Assembly (NCBI GenBank): GCA_030562195.1
Contig: JAUJPP010000012.1
Span: 18,228,001-18,292,000, forward strand
Direction: 5' to 3'
Source of the DNA: Nipponacmea schrenckii
Taxonomy: Eukaryota > Mollusca > Gastropoda > Lottiidae
DNA: 64,000 nucleotides
In this document: in pieces, positions 10,990 through 24,210 of the stretch
Position numbering within the stretch: the stretch's first letter is position 1
How the letters are laid out: the number at the start of each line of letters is the position of its first letter
The notes under the pieces: model-generated
Seen by the model: only the letters and a program-made list of their open reading frames with translations
What the model was told of the DNA's origin: nothing
Databases searched by the model: none
Program-made: the position numbers and the translations under genes

Positions 10990-13900
10990 GATGACCATGG
11001 ATATTGGAACAATCACTTTAGCAGGTTATCAATAATGGTGACTCTTTAGTTCTGTCTGTATCAATAATGGTAATATTAGATGTGACTCTTTAGTTCTGTC
11101 TGTATCAATAATTGTCATATTAGAGGTGACTCTTTAGTTCTGTCGGTATCAATAATGATCATATTAGAGGTGACTCTCTAGTTCTGTCGGTATCAATAAT
11201 GGTCATATACGAGGTGACTCTTCAATTCTGTCTGTACCAATAATGAGCATATTAGAGGTGACTATTTAGTTCTATCTGTACCAATAATGGTCATATTAAT
11301 GGTGACTCTTAAGTTTATATACATGTATGTATCAATAATGATCATATTAGATGTGACTCTTAGTAGTGACTGTTTAAGCCGTGTCTGTGTATTATTAGTG
11401 GTCGTATTAGTGGTAACTGTTTGAGTTGTGTCTGTATATTAATAGTGGTCGTATTAGTAGTACTGTTTGAGCAGTGTCTGTATATTAGAAGTGGTCATAT
11501 TAATTGACCATTATTGGTAAGACTGTTTGACCTCGTGTCTGTATATTAGAAGTGGTCGTATTAGTAGTGACTGTTTGAGCTGTGTCTGTATATTAGTAGT
11601 GGTCGTATTAGTGAGTACTGTTTGAGCTGTGTCTATAATATTAGTAGTGGTCGTATTAGTAGTGACTGTTTGAGCTGTGTCTTATATTAGATAGTGGTCG
11701 TATTAGTGGAACTGTTTGACCGCAGTGTCTTGTATATTATAAGTGGTCGTATTAGTAGTGACTGTTTGAGCTGTGTCTGTATATTAGAGTGGTCGTATTA
11801 GTAGTGGTCGTATCAGTGGTAACTGTTTGAGTTGTGTCTTATATTAATAGTGGTCGTATTAGTGGTAACTGTTTGAGCTGTGTCTGTATATTAGTAGTGG
11901 TCAAATTAGTGGTAACTGTTTGAGCTGTGTCTATATATTAATAGTGGTCGTATTAGTAGTGACTGTTTGAGCTGTGTCTACATATTAGTAGTGGTCGTAT
12001 TAGTAGTGACTGTTTGAGTTGTGTCTGTATATTATTAGTAGCCGTATTAGTAGTAACTGTTTGAGTTGTGTCTATATATTAATAGTGGTCGTATTAGTAG
12101 TGACTGTTTGAGCTGTGTCTACATATTAGTAGTGGTCGTATTAGTAGTGACTGTTTGAGTTGTGTCTGTATATTAGAAGTGGTCGTATTAGTGGTAACTG
12201 TTTGAGCTGTGTCTGTATATTAGAAGTGGTCGTATTAGTAGTGACTGTTTGAGCTGTGTCTATATATTAGTAGTGGTCGTATTAGTGGTAACTGTTTGAG
12301 CTGTGTCTTTATATTAGTAGTGGTCGTATTAGTAGTGACTGTTTGAGCTGTGTCTTTATATTATTAGTGGTCGTATTAGTAGTGACTGTTTGAGCTGTGT
12401 CTGTATATTAGAAGTGGTCGTATTAGTGGAAACTGTTTGACCCGTGTCTGTATATTAGAAGTGGTCGTATTAGTAGTGACTGTTTGAGCTGTGTCTGTAT
12501 ATTAGTAGTGGTCGTATTAGTGGTAACTGTTTGAGCTGTGTCTGTATATTATTATTGGTCGTATTAGTAGTGACTGTTTGAGCTGTGTCTGTATATTAGT
12601 AGTGGTCAAATTAGTGGTAACTGTTTGAGCTGTGTCCACATATTAGTAGTGGTCGTATTAGTAGTGACTGTTTGAGCTGTGTCTGTATATTAGAAGTGGT
12701 CGTATTAGTGGTAACTGTTTGAGCTGTGTCTGTATATTAGAAGTGGTCGTATTAGTAGTGACTGTTTGAGCTGTGTCTGTATATTAGATGTGGTCGTATA
12801 AGTAGTAACTGTTTGAGCTGTGTCTACATATTAGTAGTGGTCGTATTAGTAGTGACTGTTTGAGCAGTGTCTATATATTAGTAGTGGTCGTATTAGTAGT
12901 GACTGTTTGAGCTGTGTCTGTATATTAGTAGTAGTCGTATTAGTAGTAACTGTTTGAGCTGTGTCTATATATTAGTAGTGGTCGTATTAGTAGTGACTGT
13001 TTGAGCAGTGTCTACATATTAGTAGTGGTCGTATTAGTAGTGACTGTTTGAGCTGTGTCTGTATATTAGTAGTGGTCGTATTAGAAGTGACTGTTTGAGC
13101 TGTGTCTGTATATTATTAGTAGCCGTATAAGTAGTAACTGTTTGAGCTGTGTCTACATATTAGAAGTGGTCGTATTAGTAATGACTGTTTGAGCTGTGTC
13201 TGTATATTAGAAGTGGTCGAATTAGTGGTATCTGTTTGAGCTGTGTCTGTATATTAGTAGTGGTCGTATTAGTGGTAACTGTTTGAGCTGTGTCTTTATA
13301 TTAGAAGTGGTCGTATTAGTAGTGACTGTTTGAGCTGTGTCTATATATTAGTAGTGGTCGTATTAGTAGTGACTGTTTGAGCTGTGTCTTTATATTATTA
13401 GTAGCCGTATTAGTAGTGACTGTTTGAGCTGTGTCTTTATATTAGTAGTGGTCGTATTAGTAGTGACTGTTTGAGCTGTGTCTGTATATTATTAGTAGCC
13501 GTATAAGTTGTAACTGTTTGAGCTGTGTCTACATATTAGTAGTGGTCGTATTAGTAGTGACTGTTTGAGCTGTGTCTAAATATTAGTAGTGGTTGTATTA
13601 GTAGTGACTGTTTGAGCTGTGTCTGTACATTAGTAGTGGTCGTATTAGTAGTGACTGTTTGAGCTGTGTCTGTATATTATTAGTGGTCGTATTAGTAGTG
13701 ACTGTTTGAGCTGTGTCTATATATTAGTAGTGGTCGTATTAGTGGTAACTGTTTGAGCTGTGTCTGTATATTAGTAGTGGTCGTATTAGTAGTGACTGTT
13801 TGAGCTGTGTCTGTATATTATTAGTAGCCATATAAGTAGTAACTGTTTGAGCTGTGTCTACATATTAGAAGTGGTCGTATTAGTAGTGACTGTTTGAGCT

Positions 13901-16900
13901 GTGTCTGTATATTAGAAGTGGTCGTTTTAGTGGTAACTGTTTGAGCTGTGTCTGTATATTAGTAGTGGTCGTATTAGTGGTAACTGTTTGAGCTGTGTCT
14001 ATATATTAGTAGTAGTGACTGTATGAGCTGTGTCTGTATATTAGTAGTGGTCGTATTAGTGGTAACTGTTTGAGCTGTGTCTGTATATTGGTGTGGTCGT
14101 ATAAGTAGTGACTGTTTGTGCTGTGTCTATATATTAGTAGTGGTCGTATTAGTAGTGACTGTTTGAGCTGTGTCTTTATATTAGAAGTGGTCGTATTAGT
14201 GGTAACTGTTTGAGCTGTGTCTGTATATTAGTAGTGGTCGTATTAGTAGTGACTGTTTGAGCAGTGTCTGTATATTAGTAGTGGTCGTACTAGTAGTGAC
14301 TGTTTGAGCTGTGTCTGTATATTAGTAGTGGTCGTATCAGTAGTGACTGTTTGAGCAGTGTCTGTATATTAGTAGTGGTCGTTTTGTAGTGACTGTTTGA
14401 GCTGTGTCTGTATATTAGTAGTGGTCGTATCAGTAGTGACTGTTTGAGCAGTGTCTGTATATTAGTAGTGGTCGTATCAGTAGTGACTGTTTGAGCTGTG
14501 TCTGTATATTAGTAGTGGTCGTATTAGTAGTGACTGTTTGAGCTGTGTCTATATATTAGTAGTGGTCGTATTAGTAGTGACTGTTTTAGCTGTTTCTGTA
14601 TATTAGAAGTGGTCGTATTAGTAGTGACTGTTTGAGCTGTGTCTGTATATTAGTAGTGGTCGTATAAGTAGTAACTGTTTGAGCTATGTCTTCATATTAG
14701 TAGTGGTCGTATTAGTAGTGACTGTTTGAGCTGTGTCTTTATATTAGAAGTGGTCGTATTAGTAGTGACTGTTTGAGCTGTGTCTGTATATTAGTAGTGG
14801 TCGTATTAGTGGTAACTGTTTGAGCAGTGTCTACATATTAGTAGTGGTCGTATTAGTGGTGACTGTTTGAGCTGTGTCTGTATATTAGTAGTGGTCGTAT
14901 TAATGGTAACTGTTTGAGCTGTGTCTACATATTAGTAGTGGTCGTATAAGTAGTAACTGTTTGAGCTGTGTCTACATATTAGTAGTGGTCGTATTAGTAG
15001 TGACTGTTTGAGCTGTGTCTGTATATTAGAAGTGGTCGTATTAGTGGTAACTGTTTGAGCTGTGTCTGTATATTGGTAGTAGTCGTATAAGTGGTAACTG
15101 TTTGAGCTGTGTCTGTATATTAGTAGTGGTCGTATTAGTAGTGACTGTTTGAGCTGTGTCTTTATATTAGAAGTGGTCGAATTAGTGGTATCTGTTTGAG
15201 CTGTGTCTGTATATTAGTAGTGGTCGTATTAGTGGTAACTGTTTGAGCTGTGTCTATATATTAGAAGTGGTCGTATTAGTAGTGACTAATTGAGCTGTGT
15301 CTATATATTAGTAGTGGTCGTATTAGTAGTGACTGTTTGAGCTGTGTCTTTATATTATTAGTAGCCGTATTAGTAGTGACTGTTTGAGCTGTGTCTTTAT
15401 ATTAGTAGTGGTCGTATTAGTAGTGACTGTTTGAGCTGTGTCTGTATATTATTAGTAGCCGTATAAGTTGTAACTGTTTGAGCTGTGTCTACATATTAGT
15501 AGTGGTCGTATTAGTAGTGACTGTTTGAGCTGTGTCTTTATATTAGTAGTGGTCGTATTAGTAGTGACTGTTTGAGCTGTGTCTGTATATTATTAGTGGT
15601 CGTATTAGTAGTGACTGTTTGAGCTGTGTCTTTATATTAGAAGTGGTCGTATTAGTAGTGACTGTTTGAGCTGTGTCAACATATTAGTAGTGGTCGTATT
15701 AGTAGTGACTGTTTGAGCTGTGTCTTTATATTAGAAGTGGTCGTATTAGTAGTGACTGTTTGAGCTGTGTCTGTATATTAGTAGTGGTCGTATTAGTGGT
15801 AACTGTTTGAGCTGTGTCTATATATTAGTAGTGGTCGTATTAGTAGTAACTGTTTGAGCTGTGTCTGTATATTAGTAGTAGTCGTATTAGTAGTGACTGT
15901 ATGAGCTGTGTCTATATATTAGTAGTGGTCGTATTAGTGGTAACTGTTTGAGCTGTGTCTTTATATTAGTAGTGGTCGTATAAGTAGTGACTGTTTGAGC
16001 TGTGTCTGTATATTAGTAGTGGTCGTATAAGTAGTGACTGTTTGAGCTGTGTCTGTATATTAGTAGTGGTCGTATTAGTAGTGACTGTTTGAGCTGTGTC
16101 TGTATATTAGTAGTGGTCGTATTAGTAGTGACTGTTTGAGCTGTGTCTGTATATTAGTAGTGGTCGTATTAGTGGTAACTGTTTGAGCTGTGTCTGTATA
16201 TTAGTAGTAGTCGTATTAGTAGTGACTGTTTGAGCTGTGTCTGTATATTAGTAGTGGTCGTATTAGTAGTGACTGTTTGAGCTGTGTCTGTATATTAGTA
16301 GTGGTCGTATTAGTGGTAACTGCTTGATCAGTGTATGTATATTAGTAGTGGTCGTATAAGTAGTGACTGTTTGAGCTGAGGTAGTGGTCGTATTAGTAGT
16401 GACTGTTTGACCTGTGTCTATAAATTAGTAGTGGTCGTATTAGTGGTAGCTGTTTGAGCTGTGTCTATATATTAGTAGTGGTCGTATTAGTGGTAACTGT
16501 TTGAGCTGTGTCTGTATATTAGTAGTGGTCGTATTAGTGGTAGCTGTTTGAGCTGTGTCTGTATATTAGAAGTGGTCGTATTAGTGGTAACTGTTTGAGC
16601 TGTGTCTGTATATTAGTAGTGGTCGTATTAGTAGTGAGTGTTTGACCTGTGTCTATAAATTAGTAGTGGTCGTATTAGTTGTAGCTGTTTGAGCAGTGTC
16701 TGTAAATTAGAAGTGGTCGTATTAGTGGTAACTGTTGAGCTGTGTCTATATATTAGTAGTGGTCGTATTAGTAGTGACTGTTTGACCTGTGTCTACATAT
16801 TAGTAGTGGTCGTATTAGTAGTAACTGTTTGAGCTGTGTCTGAATATTGGTAGTAGTCGTATTAGTGGTAACTGTTTGAGCTGTGTCTGTATATTAGTAG

Positions 16901-17155
16901 TGGTCGTATTAGTAGTAACTGTTTGAGCTGTGTCTGTATATTAGTAGTGGTCGTATAAGTGGTGACTGTTTGAGCAGTGTCTATATATTGGTAGTAGTCG
17001 TATAAGTGGTGACTGTTTGAGCTGTGTCTGTATATTAGTAGTGGTCGTATTAGTAGTGACTGTTTGAGCAGTGTCTATATATTGGTAGTAGTCGTATTAG
17101 TAGTAACTGTTTGAGCTGTGTCTGTATATTAGTAGTAGTCGTATAAGTAGTGACT
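10990..17155. repeat. Satellite array, about 47-bp monomer, over 120 copies
   Basis: The monomer core reads GTCGTATTAGTAGTGACTG, then TTTGAGCTGTGTCTGTATATT, repeated head to tail for about 6.2 kb. The first about 400 bp (10990-11390) is an older, diverged form of about 45 bp with TATCAATAATGGTCATATTA and GTGACTCTTTAGTTCTGTC, which still aligns to the main monomer. Monomers differ at recurrent sites: GTGACTG or GTAACTG, and CTGTATATT, CTACATATT or CTTTATATT. No ORF of note lies in the array. The right edge breaks sharply into the element at 17155. Confidence 0.95.
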
Positions 17156-17820
17156 GTCTGTGTCGATATTTCGATAAACAATTTTTAAGTTATTGCCCTT
17201 AACTAAAAATTTTGCGTCATAATTCTGTTGAATTCAATATCAGCTACAATTTTTAATGGATTTTTGGTGAAATTTGGTGTGAGGATTGGTTGATAAGACG
17301 ATAGTCAAGTTCGAATTTGACGATTTTATTGGATGACTGATTTGCGAGTTATTTCCCTCGACTTGGTAAAATCGCGTCAAAATTTGATTGTGGATGCAAC
17401 AGAAGCTGCAATTTTCAATGGATTTTGATGAGACTTGCTATCAGCATTGGGATTGATAAGACGACGGTCAAGTTTCAATTCGACGATTTTCCATTGAAAA
17501 GTCATTTATTGCTTGCCCTTGACTAAAAAAACAGGTCAAAATCGTATTGTAAATGCAATAGAAGCTACAATATTAAATGGATTTTGAGGAAACTTAGTGT
17601 GAGCTATTGAATTGCGGCGTTCAAGTTTGAATTCGCTGATTTTCGATTAAACTTTTATTTTTGAGTTATCGCCCTTGACTAAGTAAAATCGCGTCAAAAT
17701 TGTATTTTGGTGTCATAGAAGATGCACTTTTCAATGGATTTAAATGAAACTTTGTTTGGGCATTTATTTAAAAAATCTTCAATGAATATATGTCGAGTTA
17801 TTGCCCAATTTATTGTTAAA
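17155..17820. repeat. ACGCCCAC/CCGTCCGTC-family element body, tandem about 150-170 bp units
   Basis: It contains repeated phrases typical of the family: CGATAAACAATTTTTAAGTT, TTGCCCTTGACTAA, ATTTTCAATGGATTTTGATG and GATAAGACGACGGTCAAG. These recur three to four times with a spacing of about 150-170 bp. The termini seen elsewhere are missing, so this is a fragment abutting the satellite. Confidence 0.6.
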
Positions 17821-18232
17821 AAATAAAAGGGTGCCAGATTCGTTTAGGAATCAAGACCAATATCCCTACCAATACACATTGTGTGATTTATTCTATACAT
17901 CGATATGCGATGTCGCCGGACACCAATGTCGCCGGTCCATCAACCACATCATTACCTGTTCTATAGAGTGTTGACGAGCAATTGCGGGCGGATCTACGGA
18001 CCAACAGAAGGCAGAAACTGTGTGACCGAATATACTCTCCAGATCTACCATTCAATATGATATGTTAGTTATGTATTTCATAAGCCTTTTTTTTTGAAAA
18101 CATAATTACATTGAAATATACAATTACATACATATTGCCACATTAATACAAAATGTGGTAGCTTATCTACTCTTCTACTACTCTTCGTTACATATAATAA
18201 GTATAATACAAAACATATGTTCTATTAACAAA
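17821..18232. other. Non-coding stretch up to the scaffold gap
   Basis: No gene was seen. A short repeat of the phrase ATGTCGCCGG occurs near 17910-17935. The sequence becomes AT-rich and simple before the gap. Confidence 0.4.
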
Positions 18233-18732
18233 NNNNNNNNNNNNNNNNNNNNNNNNNNNNNNNNNNNNNNNNNNNNNNNNNNNNNNNNNNNNNNNNNNNN
18301 NNNNNNNNNNNNNNNNNNNNNNNNNNNNNNNNNNNNNNNNNNNNNNNNNNNNNNNNNNNNNNNNNNNNNNNNNNNNNNNNNNNNNNNNNNNNNNNNNNNN
18401 NNNNNNNNNNNNNNNNNNNNNNNNNNNNNNNNNNNNNNNNNNNNNNNNNNNNNNNNNNNNNNNNNNNNNNNNNNNNNNNNNNNNNNNNNNNNNNNNNNNN
18501 NNNNNNNNNNNNNNNNNNNNNNNNNNNNNNNNNNNNNNNNNNNNNNNNNNNNNNNNNNNNNNNNNNNNNNNNNNNNNNNNNNNNNNNNNNNNNNNNNNNN
18601 NNNNNNNNNNNNNNNNNNNNNNNNNNNNNNNNNNNNNNNNNNNNNNNNNNNNNNNNNNNNNNNNNNNNNNNNNNNNNNNNNNNNNNNNNNNNNNNNNNNN
18701 NNNNNNNNNNNNNNNNNNNNNNNNNNNNNNNN
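18233..18732. other. Assembly gap, 500 N
   Basis: There are exactly 500 undetermined bases, a round number suggesting a scaffold join of unknown true size rather than a measured gap. It lies just beyond the satellite, so the repeat may be what stopped the assembly. The missing 5' exons of the light-chain gene at 22263 could lie in or beyond it. Confidence 0.99.
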
Positions 18733-21700
18733 TTTAATTTTTATAGAGGAATGGGAAAATATTTGAATCTAATAGTTTGGTCTAATCCAATAATATACAT
18801 GTTAGTTTTTCCTGCATTACTGAAATTGGAAAGGGGAAACGGCTTGAGAAAACATAGATAACTTGTCCAATTAACCGAGCACCCACCTTTCTATTAGTGT
18901 TAATATACTCAGCACATTCATTTGTGTAAGAATGTAGAGATAGACGAAAACAACATTTGAACAAATACAGCTTGTTTCTAATTATCGTATGAAAATAAAT
19001 AAGTAAGTCATTTTGAACCTCGTTATTTCTGAGTGTTTAAGAATTTGTTTGCGAGCGAGGAGATATGTGATTAGAAAGGACTAGAAAGATGTTACGTTAT
19101 ATCTTATATGTTAGCAAATTAACATAACAAAAATTGAGGGACTATGTATTGGTCGGTTGTCAGATATTGCAATCCTGTCCTTCAGAAAAAGTTATTTCTA
19201 GCGCCAAGTCCAAATCAACATACTCTACATACATATTCAAATACTGTAGAGCTAATGCTTTCAAAATGGTGTTGTTTTAGTGCCAGTCATTTTGTAGAAA
19301 GATAACACGTATATCAGCTCTAGCTAGAATATTGCTATAACTAAAAATAGACATGTAACTTGTTAATGAGTTAAAAATATGAGATACTAAACGTATCGTA
19401 TTTCAGATAAAAGAATATAAGGCCCCACATATACTGTACCAATACTTCGGTCATGAAATAGCATTTGCCAGTTTCTCAATAATTGAGCTTGTTTGCAATT
19501 TGCATTCAGCAAACGGATTGCTGGTTAATTCCGTCCTCTAACCATTATCAACTATCCAAATATAGTTGATGTCAATAATACGGATCGTAGATGTAGATGC
19601 AATAGATCACAACCATTTTTAATATGGGAGAACAATGAGATACTTCAGTACCACTTTGTCTGCGCTTGTGCATAGCACATGAATTCAAAAGCTCTGGGCG
19701 GCCGTGTCTTTTGTTTCTATGATTTTCGCAATTTTGTTTTACTTCCGGTAGTGTTTATGGATTGCTTTGGGGATTGGTCGTTCGAGCCACCCTTAAATTT
19801 CCCCTTGATAAAATAACACGGGGCCCCACAATTTTGTAATCTACAACAACAGCCGCATCTGTAAATAAACACAATTAATTTGTTTATCTTCTATTTCTCC
19901 GCCTTCTCATCTTTATTTTCACACTGCATGGTGAATTTCATGGTGATATTGATGTTGATTCTGTGAATTGCTCAAATCAATTAAACAGAATGAGCCACAT
20001 GAATGACTATTGGAGTTTGTGATTCGAAGAAAATAGAAAAAGGCACAGTGTTAGAGAAAAATCCTTTCTGCGAGACATTTTATTAGAGCAACTTAACGTC
20101 GTTAATTTTATATTTCCTTCTCTGAATACACATGGTGTTATATATAGATATTGACATAAGATTTATTACTTGTCTTGACTTTATATTTCTCTAGGCTGTT
20201 TATTTTATTTCTATTACCTTCTTTTAAGTTCCGCGTTAGAATTATAAACCGTCTTTAATCATTCCCTTAGCATATCTTTAAACAGCCGTAATTTATCAAT
20301 GTCTGGAAAACTTCACTTTTACCAATCTCATTAAATTTGAAATATTTCGGTAACTTTGTCTAAACATCTTTTAGAGATCAAGCCAGTTCCATTTTAATTA
20401 TTTATTCTTTAGTTTGAAACCGAGGAACTCAATACAACAGTTTAATTCATGAGTTTTTGAGCAATGATTGAGTGATTCGTTTTGTCAGTTTTGTTCAAAC
20501 AGGTCAAAATAGGTGAAAATGCAGGTCAAAACTGATTTGAAACGATTCTTTTATTCGAATCAATCCTCTCCAAAGTAGCAATTGCGGATTAAGTATTTGT
20601 TAGATATTTTGTGGGTGACTCCACTTGCCACTCATGATCTGTCGGAATTGGTGAACATATTATGTTTCTGGTCATTCAGTATTCAACCAATCATAATATA
20701 TACAATAAAGGTTTTGGGATATTCGCTTTTGATTGGTTAGCACAAGTTATTTTGACAACTTTCTATGCCATTCTAAGTCAAGCGAAAAGATATATAGGAG
20801 ACTTCTAACGTAAAAGGCTTCAACCAAATAAGGTGAAAAGTTGTGACCCAGACGAGATCACGTCAGTTCATTTTCACAAAGCTATGAAAATAAACCATAT
20901 TGCGCTCTTGTTTCGTTCCAAATGATGATTCCAACAGCGAAAGTGTTAATTGATGAGTGCCAGGCTATAGCTCACAAAGGGTTAATAGGTGTTTAGACGT
21001 GGCATATCGCAATCTGTACAAAATTTAACCCTCAACTGAACCATGAATCGAGATAATTATCATAAATTCTCCCATGATAATACATTTGATACCGCCTTGT
21101 ATCTCCTGTTGTTAATAAACCTCAAACGCCTTATATCTTTTTCATTTTTCTTTGAAGATACAACTGTTTCTAGTTTTGCTACAGCAAAATAACTTATTTA
21201 GTGTCAACAATGTAGGTTAGCTATAACGTGTAGTTGTGTAAGTTTGATATGAATATTTGCTCTCTGTCAGATAGAGCTAAATATCAACTTACTAATCACT
21301 TTACAGAAATATAATCGGTTCACGCATAAATATGTCCATTTTGACATACATTTGGTAGGCGAAGGTCGACGAAGATCATTAACATTTTCAAAGAATTCCC
21401 ATTGCGGAAATGCACCCATATTCATGATTCATTAAGTTTTGGGATTTCCCTCGATTAACAAAAACAGACAGTAAATGAACGGAGTTTTACATCCTACTCT
21501 TCTGTACCTAAGGCGCAAATGAAGACAGTGAGGAAACGTTGAAATGAAAATGGAATTAAGTTCTCTAACATTATAGAAATTGACCATGTTTTTATGAAGT
21601 ATAGACATTGATAAGTTCAATCATTGAAGTAAGTCATGTGTGTATATATAGATATCGACAATTGTGTTCAATATACTGCGATTAAAAGTTGTTACTCCCC

Positions 21701-22262
21701 TTGATCTATTGAACACACTATCCATTTCCATTCCATTGATAGTTTTTACAGTTGACATTTATTTTCTCTTTAAATAATGCTGATTTCAAGACGAATATCA
21801 AGTATGCTACCGTTTTGTGGTAAATAAAAAAAAGACAATTTAATTTCGTTTATCTTGTCATTGATATTGCCAGTAATTAGATTCAATTTACCCATTTTTT
21901 TTTTGTCATAATGAATGTTTATTAGCCATCATGTGCTGATAATATATTTAACAAACGTTAGAAATACAACCATTTCACATTTTACTCATGTATGAAAGTA
22001 TATTAGCTATTGAGCAAAAGTAGCAACTACAAAACTTCATGCGACAATTCAATACGACAAATCTCTAATGTATCTCCTAGAATGACCTATAATATTTAAG
22101 TTTCAAACTTGAGTCTTTGTTCATTAGTGGATTTAGGTGTTAAAATAACTATACGCCAGCATACAATCAAATAAATCAAAATAAAAGAAGTAGTATAATA
22201 TCGTTAAACATGAAAAATGCTCCATCTTTTAAAGTTTTTAAATAATTTTTTTCTGATTTCAG
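18733..22262. other. Non-coding interval before light-chain gene 1
   Basis: I searched for the two short 5' exons expected for the light-chain gene at 22263 (an ATG exon and a roughly 28-nt exon ending in phase 1) and found no convincing pair. The sequence is AT-rich with no clear repeats or RNA genes. It probably includes a long first intron or the promoter. Confidence 0.4.
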
Positions 22263-24210
22263 ATGCCCGAGAGGTGTTCGATCTTTTCGATTTCTGGGAT
22301 GGTCGAGATGGTTTAGTCGACGCCTACAAAGTCGGTGATTTCTTAAGATGTACTGGTTTAAATCCAACAGAAGAAAACATTAAGAAATTTGGAGGAACCA
22401 AGAATCAAGGTAAAGATGGCATTGTTAGCTGTTTTGAAAATGGAATGGAATAAAGTTAAACTAGCTCAATACAGGTCTATTTTCGACGAATCTTGTAGTA
22501 AATTTTTTTTTAAATACGTGTAGCTCACTGTTGATTTTTTGACAAATCGGTGATTTGAACTAAAGAATAACATGAGCCTGACCTTTTCCCCTTTTCAGGT
22601 GAGAAACAACTCCCATATGAAGAATGTAAAGCTATTTGGGAGCAGGCTAAAGCAATCAAAGATACCATGACCCATAAAGACTTTAGAGAAGCTTTCAAAT
22701 CATTTGATCGTGAAGGACAGGGATTTATCTCAGCAGCTGAAATGAGACACATGCTCAACGCCATGGGTAAGTAAGGTTATACACTGTATAATAATATATT
22801 GGAAACTGCAGACGATTCCAACATCCAAATCACATCTTCGCTAAGGAAAAGTTTAGTCTATTTCTATGAAGTTAAAAACAATTTTTATAATTAATAATCA
22901 CCTGGCATTTAACCGTTAAATATTGAATGGTATTAAACATGTTCTTTATTATTGGGTAGATGAAGAATAATGCTAGAAATCGTATATAATAATTATTTGA
23001 TTTTCAGGTGACCGATTAACAGATTCTGAAATAGATGATATTATCAAATACACAGACATCCGAGAGGACTTGGAGGGTAATATCAAATACGACAGTAAGT
23101 ATCTATTTATCATTTTTTTGGCTTCCGAGATAGAATATGGGTGATTTTAAAATTCCGGAATTATCATGGTTTATGTTAAATAAACATTGAACATGGTATT
23201 TGACACCAAGCATACATTGAGATATGACAACTTACACCAAACGTTCTTGAGACCTGATATTTTACAATAAAGTTTACATTGAGACATGATATTTTACACC
23301 AAACTTACATTGAGACATGATATTTTACACCTAGCTTACATTGAGACCTGATATTTTACACCAAACATACATTGAGACATGATACTTTAAACTAAACTTA
23401 CTTTGAGACCTGATATTTTACACCAAACATACATTGAGACATGATATTTTACACCAAACTTACATTGAGACCTGATATTTTACACCAAGCTTAAATTGAG
23501 ACATGATATTTTACACCAAACTTACATTGAGACCTGATATTTTACACCAAGCTTACATTGAGATATGATATTTTACACCAAACTAATATTGAGACATGAT
23601 ATTTTACATCAAACTTACACTGAAACATGATATTTTTTACACCAAACTTACAAAACATGATATTTTACACCAAGCTAACATTGAGACATGATATTTTACA
23701 CTAAACTTACAGTGAGACATGATATTTTACACCAAGCTTACATTGAGACATGATATTTTACACCAAACATACATTGAGACATGATATTTTACACCAAACT
23801 TACACTGAAACATGATATTTTTTACACCAAACTTACAAAACATGATATTTTACACCAAGCTAATATTGAGACATGATATTTTACACCAAACTTACATTGA
23901 GACATGATGTTTTACACCAAGCTTACATTGAGACATGATATTTTACACCAAACATCATTGAGACATGATATTTTACACCAAGCTTACATTGAGACATGAT
24001 ATTTTACACCAAACTTACATTGAGACATGATATTTTACACCAAGCTTACATTGAGACATGATATTTTACACCAAACATCATTGAGACATGATATTTTACA
24101 CCAAGCTTACATTGAGACATGATATTTTACACCAATAATTTCTAAAAAATTCTTTTATTTTATTTTCAGCCTTTATCGAGAAAGTTATGGAAGGACCCCC
24201 CGGTGTGTAA
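22263..24210 (+). CDS. Myosin essential light chain, copy 1 (5' exons not found)
   Basis: Four coding exons are clear: 22263-22409, 22599-22766, 23008-23094 and 24170-24210, with lengths 147, 168, 87 and 41 nt in phase, all GT-AG. The translation starts mid-codon before AREVFDLFDFWDGRDG and ends KVMEGPPGV. The first EF-hand, with the FDFWDGRDG loop, is the hallmark of molluscan essential light chains; in scallop this domain takes part in the regulatory calcium-binding site. The third EF-hand reads FDREGQGFISAAEM. The protein clamps the lever arm of myosin II and takes part in calcium-regulated contraction. Exon lengths and phases match those of copy 2 downstream, so the pair is a tandem duplication. 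The ATG at 22263 is out of frame and is not the start; one or two short upstream exons are missing, perhaps lost in the gap. Confidence 0.9.
23180..24135. repeat. 31-bp minisatellite filling the last intron of light-chain gene 1
   Basis: About 30 tandem copies of a 31-bp unit containing ACATGATATTTTACACCAAA and CTTACATTGAG. The array takes up about 950 of the 1075 nt between exons and stops about 35 nt before the acceptor at 24170. Variants ACCAAGC and ACCAAAC alternate in places, suggesting a two-unit higher-order form. Confidence 0.95.

Noticed and set aside
10990..17155. Regular repeats resembling a CRISPR array
   Set aside because: Monomers are head to tail with no unique spacers, and the genome is eukaryotic. 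It is a satellite.
18155..18766. 203-aa reading frame on the plus strand
   Set aside because: It reads straight through 500 undetermined bases; only the two short ends are real sequence, without family features.
22263..22265. ATG as start of light-chain gene 1
   Set aside because: It is in the wrong frame for the EF-hand protein and directly follows a pyrimidine-rich CAG acceptor; it is part of a split Asp codon.
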